A DNA stretch of 64,000 nt, from contig NZ_FNSM01000001.1 of the NCBI RefSeq assembly GCF_900105415.1, positions 5,171,501-5,235,500 of the forward strand, given 5' to 3'. Source of the DNA: Streptomyces sp. TLI_105. GTDB taxonomy: Bacteria; Actinomycetota; Actinomycetes; Streptomycetales; Streptomycetaceae. The position numbers and the translations under genes are program-made. A model generated the notes under the pieces. It worked only from the letters and a program-made list of their open reading frames with translations. It was not told the origin of the DNA and did no database searches. Of this stretch, positions 58,009 through 64,000 are shown piece by piece. Every line of letters begins with the position of its first letter. Positions within the stretch are counted from its first letter, which is position 1.

Positions 58009-59100
58009 GTGACCGACGCTATTCGAGGAGAGGCGCGGGGCAGCGCGCCCGTGCCGCTGTCCGTGCTGGACCTGGTGACCGTCGGCAGCGGGCGGACCGC
58101 GACCCAGGCGCTCGCCACGAGCGTCGAGCTGAGCCGGCTCGCCGAGCGGCGCGGCTTCCACCGGCACTGGGTGGCCGAGCACCACTCCATGCCCGGGGTC
58201 GCCTCCTCCTCCCCGGCCGTGATCCTCGCCCACCTCGCGGCCCACACCCGGCGCATCCGGCTCGGCTCGGGCGGCGTCATGCTGCCCAACCACGCCCCGC
58301 TCGTCGTCGCCGAGCAGTTCGGCACCCTGGAGGCCCTCGCCCCGGGCCGGGTCGACCTCGGCCTCGGGCGCGCGCCCGGCACCGACGGGGTGACGGCCGC
58401 GGCCCTGCGCCGCTCCGACACCCTCGACGAGGGCGCCGACGACTTCCCGCAGCAGCTGGCCGAGCTGACCCGCTTCCTGGACGACGACTTCCCGGACGGC
58501 CACCCGTACGCCCGGATCCACGCTGTGCCGGGGCCGGTGCAGGGCCCGAAGGGGCGCCCGCCGATCTGGCTGCTCGGTTCCTCCGGCTTCAGCGCCCGTC
58601 TCGCCGGGGTGCTCGGGCTGCCCTTCGCCTTCGCCCACCACTTCTCGGCCAGGAACACGATCCCGGCGCTCGACCTCTACCGGGACTCCTTCCGGCCCTC
58701 GGAGGTCCTCGACGCCCCGTACGCGATGATCGGCGTCTCGGCGTTCGCCGCCGAGGAGGCGGCGCAGGCCCGCCGCCAGGTCCTCGCCGGCGCGCTCGCG
58801 ATGCTGCGGCTGCGCACCGGCCGGCCCGGCCTGGTGCCGACGCCGGAGGAGGCGGAGGCGTACGGATTCAGCCCCGCCGAGCGGGAGTTCGTCGACGGCT
58901 GGCTCGCGAACGTCGTGTACGGCACGCCGGGCGAGGTGCGCGTCGGCCTGGACGACCTCCGGAAGCGGACGGGTGCGGACGAGCTGATGATCACGGCCAA
59001 CGGGCACGGCGGCGCGGAGCGGGTGCGGAGCTACGAGCTGATCGCCGACGCGTACGAGCTTCCGGAGCTGCCGGAGTCGCCGGAACTGCCGGAGGCCTAG
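58009..59100 (+). CDS. LLM-class luciferase-like monooxygenase (MsnO8 type)
   Basis: A 363-residue flavin-dependent monooxygenase-like protein. GTG 58009 follows GAGGAGGG at good spacing; earlier GTG 57988 is less likely. Family features: PLSVLDLVTVGSGRTATQAL, RRGFHRHWVAEHHSMPGVAS, RIRLGSGGVMLPNHAPLVVA and the loop RVDLGLGRAPGTDG. The C-terminus ends in a 9-bp-repeat-encoded tail, ELPELPESPELPEA. A substrate cannot be given; such enzymes are often stand-alone. Confidence 0.9.
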   Translation: MTDAIRGEARGSAPVPLSVLDLVTVGSGRTATQALATSVELSRLAERRGFHRHWVAEHHSMPGVASSSPAVILAHLAAHTRRIRLGSGGVMLPNHAPLVVAEQFGTLEALAPGRVDLGLGRAPGTDGVTAAALRRSDTLDEGADDFPQQLAELTRFLDDDFPDGHPYARIHAVPGPVQGPKGRPPIWLLGSSGFSARLAGVLGLPFAFAHHFSARNTIPALDLYRDSFRPSEVLDAPYAMIGVSAFAAEEAAQARRQVLAGALAMLRLRTGRPGLVPTPEEAEAYGFSPAEREFVDGWLANVVYGTPGEVRVGLDDLRKRTGADELMITANGHGGAERVRSYELIADAYELPELPESPELPEA

Positions 59101-59183
59101 GGCGCGCAGGGGGCCGGGGGGCGAAAATCCCGGGCCGTTGGTTCAGCGTCGAACGAACCGCGCCCTCGCCCTAAGCGAACCTT

Positions 59184-59216
59184 AAACCGCTCGTCACCGA
59201 TGGTGGCGGGCGGTTT
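59184..59216 (+). terminator. intrinsic terminator with T run
   Basis: AAACCGC-tcgt-CACC and GGTG-gcgg-GCGGTTT pair around a 3-nt loop, then CCTTTTGTG. A stem plus T-tract terminator is rare in this G+C-rich DNA. It is 83 bp after the luciferase-like gene and before the chitinase promoter. Confidence 0.75.
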
Positions 59217-59260
59217 CCTTTTGTGCTTCACCCCTCTGACAAGGGCTTTCTCCATCAAAT

Positions 59261-59289
59261 TGGTCTAGTCCTCAATCTGGTTCAGACCA
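59261..59289 (+). promoter_or_regulatory. paired chitinase-promoter direct repeats / dre sites
   Basis: TGGTCTAGTCCT (59261-59272) and TGGTTCAGACCA (59278-59289) are the two 12-bp direct repeats known from Streptomyces chitinase promoters and overlap the DasR consensus. They lie about 75-100 bp before the chitinase start. Confidence 0.88.
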
Positions 59290-59361
59290 TTGACGAGCTG
59301 TTCACGCGGCGGATATCACTGCTCCAACTTCCGTACCGCCACCCCCTCCCGGAGGCAGCAC

Positions 59362-61071
<1,710 letters not shown>

Positions 61072-61091
61072 TCCCTCTGGCCGAATGAACC

Positions 61092-61130
61092 ACTGCCCCC
61101 GCCCGGAATGTCCCTCCGGCCGGGGGCAGT
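61092..61130. terminator. bidirectional terminator between chitinase and GGDEF-EAL genes
   Basis: ACTGCCCCCGCCCGG (61092-61106) and CCGGCCGGGGGCAGT (61116-61130) pair over 15 positions with one mismatch and a 9-nt loop, between the convergent genes. Confidence 0.8.
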
Positions 61131-61168
61131 TCCATGCCCGGAATCCCGTACGACCCGGACCGGCGAGC

Positions 61169-61227
61169 CGATCAGACCGGCAGCGGCTCCGAGTCGATCA
61201 GACCGGCAGCGGCTCCGTGCCGATCAG
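61169..61227. repeat. 26-bp tandem duplication across the GGDEF-EAL stop codon
   Basis: A unit starting CGATCAGACCGGCAGCGGCT begins at 61169 and 61195 (23 bp identical), and its first 7 bp recur at 61221. The stop of the - strand gene (61198-61200) is in the gene-proximal full copy. Confidence 0.85.
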
Positions 61228-63096
61228 CTCGGCGATGCGGTCCGGGGCCACCGCCCGCGAGTACAGCCAGCCCTGCCCGGTGTCGCAGCCGATCCGGCGC
61301 AGCCGACTGGCCTGCCCGGCCGTCTCGACGCACTCCGCGGTCACGGTGAGGCCGAGCCGGTGCGCCAGGTGCACGAGCGCCTCGACGATCAGCTCGTCCG
61401 CCGGGTTGGCGTGCTCCTCGTCCTGGAAGCCCCGGACGAAGGAGCCGTCCAGCTTGAGCACGGAGACCGGCAGCCGGCTCAGATAGGCGAGGTTCGAGTA
61501 GCCGGTGCCGAAGTCGTCGATCGCGATCCGCACGCCCATGTCGCTCAGCGCCTGGAGCGCCTGGAGCGGCCGGCCGTTCGAGCCCATCACCGCGGACTCG
61601 GTCAGCTCCAGCTGGAGCAGGTGCGGGGCGAGACCGGTCTCCGCGAGGATGCCGGCCACGTCCGCGACCAGGTCGGAGTCCCAGACCTGACGGACCGCCA
61701 CGTTGACGCTGACGAAGATCGGGCGCTCGCGCGGATGGTCCTTCTGCCACTGCCGGGCCTGGCGGCAGGCGGTGCCCAGTACCCACCGCCCCAGCTCCAC
61801 GATGGAGCCGTCCTCCTCGGCGATCCCGATGAACCGATTCGGCGCGAGCGAGCCGAACTGCGGGTGGTTCCAGCGCACCAGTGCCTCCACCCCGCGCACC
61901 GCCCCGTCGGCCAGGTCCACCAGTGGCTGGTACTCCAGGGCGAACTCCCCGCGCTCCACGGCCGGCCGCAGGGTGGAGGAGAGCGACTGCCTGGTCATGC
62001 GGTGGGCGTTGCGCTCCGGGTCGAAGAGCGTCCAGCGGGCCTTGCCGTCCGCCTTCGCCCAGTACAGCGTGGTGTCCGCGGCCTGCATCAGGGCGGTCGC
62101 CGTCGTCCCGGGCGCCGCCCGCTCGACCACGCCGATCGAGGCGGAGACCGAGAGCCGCTGGCCGCCCAGGTCGAAGGGGTGCTGCAGCGCGTCGAGCACC
62201 GAGCGCGCCAGGTCCGCCAGTTGTTCCGTGCCGGTGGAGTCCTCGACCAGGATCGCGAACTCGTCGCCGCCGAGCCGCGCCACGAGGTGGCCGCCGTTGC
62301 GGGTGTAGCCGTCGCTGTCCGCGCACTCCGTCAGCCGGGTGGCGACGGCGGCCAGGAGCCGGTCGCCGACCCGGTGGCCGAGGGTGTCGTTGACCGCCTT
62401 GAAGCCGTCGAGGTCCAGGTAGCAGAGACCGATCCGCCCTGTTCTGCCATAGCCGTACGACTCGTATGACTCGTGTGACTCATGCGACCGGGGGGACTCC
62501 TGGGAGCCGTACTGCGCACTGGCCTCGGCGACCGCGGCGTCCTGGGCCGCGACCTCCAGGGCCGCCGAGAGGCGCTCGAAGAACAGTGCCCGGTTGGGCA
62601 GCCGGGTCACCGGGTCGTGCATCTGGAGGTGGCGCAGCCGGGCGTGGAGCTCGCGCCGCTCGCTGATGTCCGCGATCGACAGCAGGACGCGCCGGCTGTC
62701 GGGCACGGGAGCGACGGTGACCTCGGCCCACAGCGAGCGCCCGTCGGCGTGCTTGAGGCGTCGGGTGCAGCGGAAGCGGGAGCGGCGGCCGCCGAGCACC
62801 TCGCGGTAGGCGTGCCAGGTGCGGCCGTCGGAGGCGAGGTCGACGAGGTCGGCCGCGGCCTGCTCCCGGAGCGCCGCGGGCTCGGTGCCGAGGAGGGTCC
62901 CGAAGGAGTCGTTGGCGGCGATGACGACGCCGTCCTCGTCGACCACGGCCATGGCGAGCTGGGCGACCCGGAAGGCGGCGCGGTAGTCGCGGAGTTCGGC
63001 CGTCCGGCGCGCGAGGTGACGCTCCGTGAGTGCGGGTTCGGCCGCGTGTGTCTCCGCCGGCTCTGGGTGCACCGGTCCTTCGGGGGTTCCGCTCAC
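61198..63096 (-). CDS. PAS-GGDEF-EAL cyclic-di-GMP enzyme
   Basis: A 632-residue cytosolic signalling protein. A PAS domain (AFRVAQLAMAVVDEDGVVIA and ISERRELHARLRHLQMHD), then GGDEF with intact ARLGGDEFAI, then EAL with EYQPLVDLADGAVRGVEALV (EAL kept), ELTESAVMG and IDDFGTGYSNLAYL. Both diguanylate cyclase and phosphodiesterase motifs look active. Inside the GGDEF domain, before LCYLDLDGFKAVNDTLGHR, lies a Ser/His/Glu/Tyr-rich insert (SHESHESYESYGYG). GTG 63096 follows GGGAGCGAGCG; longer in-frame starts are unlikely. In Streptomyces c-di-GMP governs development. Confidence 0.93.
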   Translation of the reverse strand: MSGTPEGPVHPEPAETHAAEPALTERHLARRTAELRDYRAAFRVAQLAMAVVDEDGVVIAANDSFGTLLGTEPAALREQAAADLVDLASDGRTWHAYREVLGGRRSRFRCTRRLKHADGRSLWAEVTVAPVPDSRRVLLSIADISERRELHARLRHLQMHDPVTRLPNRALFFERLSAALEVAAQDAAVAEASAQYGSQESPRSHESHESYESYGYGRTGRIGLCYLDLDGFKAVNDTLGHRVGDRLLAAVATRLTECADSDGYTRNGGHLVARLGGDEFAILVEDSTGTEQLADLARSVLDALQHPFDLGGQRLSVSASIGVVERAAPGTTATALMQAADTTLYWAKADGKARWTLFDPERNAHRMTRQSLSSTLRPAVERGEFALEYQPLVDLADGAVRGVEALVRWNHPQFGSLAPNRFIGIAEEDGSIVELGRWVLGTACRQARQWQKDHPRERPIFVSVNVAVRQVWDSDLVADVAGILAETGLAPHLLQLELTESAVMGSNGRPLQALQALSDMGVRIAIDDFGTGYSNLAYLSRLPVSVLKLDGSFVRGFQDEEHANPADELIVEALVHLAHRLGLTVTAECVETAGQASRLRRIGCDTGQGWLYSRAVAPDRIAELIGTEPLPV

Positions 63097-63450
63097 CGCT
63101 CGCTCCCGTGTGCAGTCGGGCCGGTCACATGTGGTCGGGATGGTCGGCCAAGGAAGAGTGAGCCGATCATAGAGCCAGCCGGGGGAGCGTTCCAGCTCCG
63201 AGGCGTCCGTGAGGGGCCTCCGGCGCTGTGAGGCTGCCCACCGGACCGGCCCGCCCGATCGTTTCTGCACGGGTCTGACACGGGCCGTCGCGGGCATGAC
63301 CGAATGTGACTTTCCGTGAGCTGAACCGCGCTCGTGTCGCGTCGACCCCATGGCGCGCCCTCACCCGACCGGGGCAGCGGAAACATGCGAAACGCCGCAA
63401 ACCATCACAAGGTGGGTGGGGTGTCCCGCATTCCCGATCCGGAGGTCCAC
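63097..63450. other. 354-bp divergent intergenic region
   Basis: Between the GGDEF-EAL gene and the M6-like peptidase gene. It contains a CACATGTG palindrome near 63126-63133 and an unusually A-rich stretch (63380-63410). No coding, tRNA or strong hairpin seen; presumably two divergent promoters. Confidence 0.5.
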
Positions 63451-64000
63451 GTGAGGGCTCAGCAGCCACCCGGGGGAGTGGAACGCTCACGACTGCGTGC
63501 CGGCGCGGCGGCCTTCACCGCGCTCGCCGCCCTGGCCGCCACGGGGCTCGTCGCGGGCCCCGCCGTCGGCGCGCCCTCGGCGAGTCCCTGCGCCCTGCCC
63601 CGTACCGCCGCCCACCACTCGCTCGGCCTCGACACCTGGAACAGCTCCTACCCCCGGCCGAACCAGGACCTCGACGCGGTCATGATCTTCCTGTCCTTCC
63701 CGGACTCCGCACCGCTCACCGAACCGGCCGAACTCGCCGCCGACCACTTCCCCGCCACCAGCGAGTACTTCGCCCGCGCCTCCTACGGACGCTTCGACCT
63801 GCGCCCGCACCCCCGGCCCTCCTGGACCCCGATGCCGCACGCGTCGGAGGGGTACGCCATACGGCGTGACTGGGACGCCGGGAAGCGGGCCGCCTACCTC
63901 CGCGACGCGATCGCCGCCGCCGACAAGGACGTCGACTTCTCGCGGTACGACATCGTCTACCTGGTCGCCGACCCGGACGCGCCCGGCGTGGACTCCGACG
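63451..64000 (+). CDS. secreted M6-like metallopeptidase (3' end outside window)
   Basis: The first 183 codons of an exported protein. GTG 63451 follows GGAGGTCCAC; the signal peptide is AGAAAFTALAALAATGLVAG with cleavage near VGAPS. The mature part reads LDAVMIFLSFPDSAPLTEPA, HFPATSEYFARASYGRFDLR and FSRYDIVYLVADPDAPGV, which matches the N-terminal region of M6 (immune-inhibitor-A-like) secreted metallopeptidases. The zinc motif HExxH would lie beyond the right edge, so activity cannot be judged. Confidence 0.75.
   Translation, partial: MRAQQPPGGVERSRLRAGAAAFTALAALAATGLVAGPAVGAPSASPCALPRTAAHHSLGLDTWNSSYPRPNQDLDAVMIFLSFPDSAPLTEPAELAADHFPATSEYFARASYGRFDLRPHPRPSWTPMPHASEGYAIRRDWDAGKRAAYLRDAIAAADKDVDFSRYDIVYLVADPDAPGVDSD

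Overview
The window is chromosomal DNA from a high-G+C actinomycete, almost certainly a Streptomyces. Third codon positions are overwhelmingly G or C, GTG and TTG starts are common, and the gene content is typical: DasR-type dre sites, Tat and Sec secreted chitin-degrading enzymes, sortases, and ROK, GntR, IclR and HxlR regulators. The order nagE2 - nagF - rph - lipoprotein - rdgB matches, as I remember it, the nag region of Streptomyces coelicolor. I see no rRNA, no CRISPR array, no insertion sequence, no integrase and no replication origin.

Layout. 1-13.5 kb is core-like: the GlcNAc PTS, RNase PH, rdgB, tRNA-Leu(TAG) with an HNH remnant, an MFS symporter, Bcp, a GroES-like protein, a guanidine exporter behind a guanidine-III riboswitch, a class A PBP, and an ABC-2 exporter with a DUF445 gene. 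14.0-26.5 kb is a defence island. Its + strand holds vsr and a three-gene operon led by an HTH-GHKL ATPase. Its - strand holds a cytosine-5 methyltransferase, a second methyltransferase homologue lacking the catalytic Cys, a Z1-domain helicase-like ATPase, a DUF4420 PD-(D/E)XK nuclease and a MutL/MORC-type GHKL ATPase. 26.6-36.8 kb is mixed: SEC-C protein, class E sortase, MFS exporter with divergent HxlR regulator, DUF6412/YidC pair, FAH-family enzyme, a Gfo/Idh/MocA oxidoreductase with divergent ROK regulator, and a LAGTG-anchored secreted protein. 36.8-45.9 kb is a phosphonate-catabolism cluster: GntR regulator, FAD oxidoreductase, PhnX-like hydrolase, a four-gene ABC importer and a secreted phosphodiesterase-like enzyme, followed by a HAD-IIA phosphatase. 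45.9-57.7 kb has a class F sortase, two copies of tRNA-Lys(CTT), a cell-wall hydrolase, an SPFH protein with a very long low-complexity arm, a chitin LPMO, an acyl-CoA synthetase, a two-component system and an IclR regulator. 58-64 kb has a luciferase-like monooxygenase, a GH18 chitinase, a PAS-GGDEF-EAL protein and the start of a secreted M6-like peptidase.

How the genes work together. GlcNAc/chitin use recurs across the window. The GlcNAc PTS, the LPMO and the chitinase each carry a DasR/chitinase-type operator (973-988, 51741-51757, 59261-59289). A phosphonate importer and C-P cleavage genes share a sequence element with the downstream secreted phosphatase gene. The defence island is the most unusual part: two GHKL ATPases, one active and one apparently dead methyltransferase, a nuclease, a Z1 ATPase and Vsr, with a palindromic operator in front of the HTH-GHKL operon.

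A second observation is that short tandem duplications repeatedly straddle stop codons (7 clear cases, periods from 9 to 36 bp).
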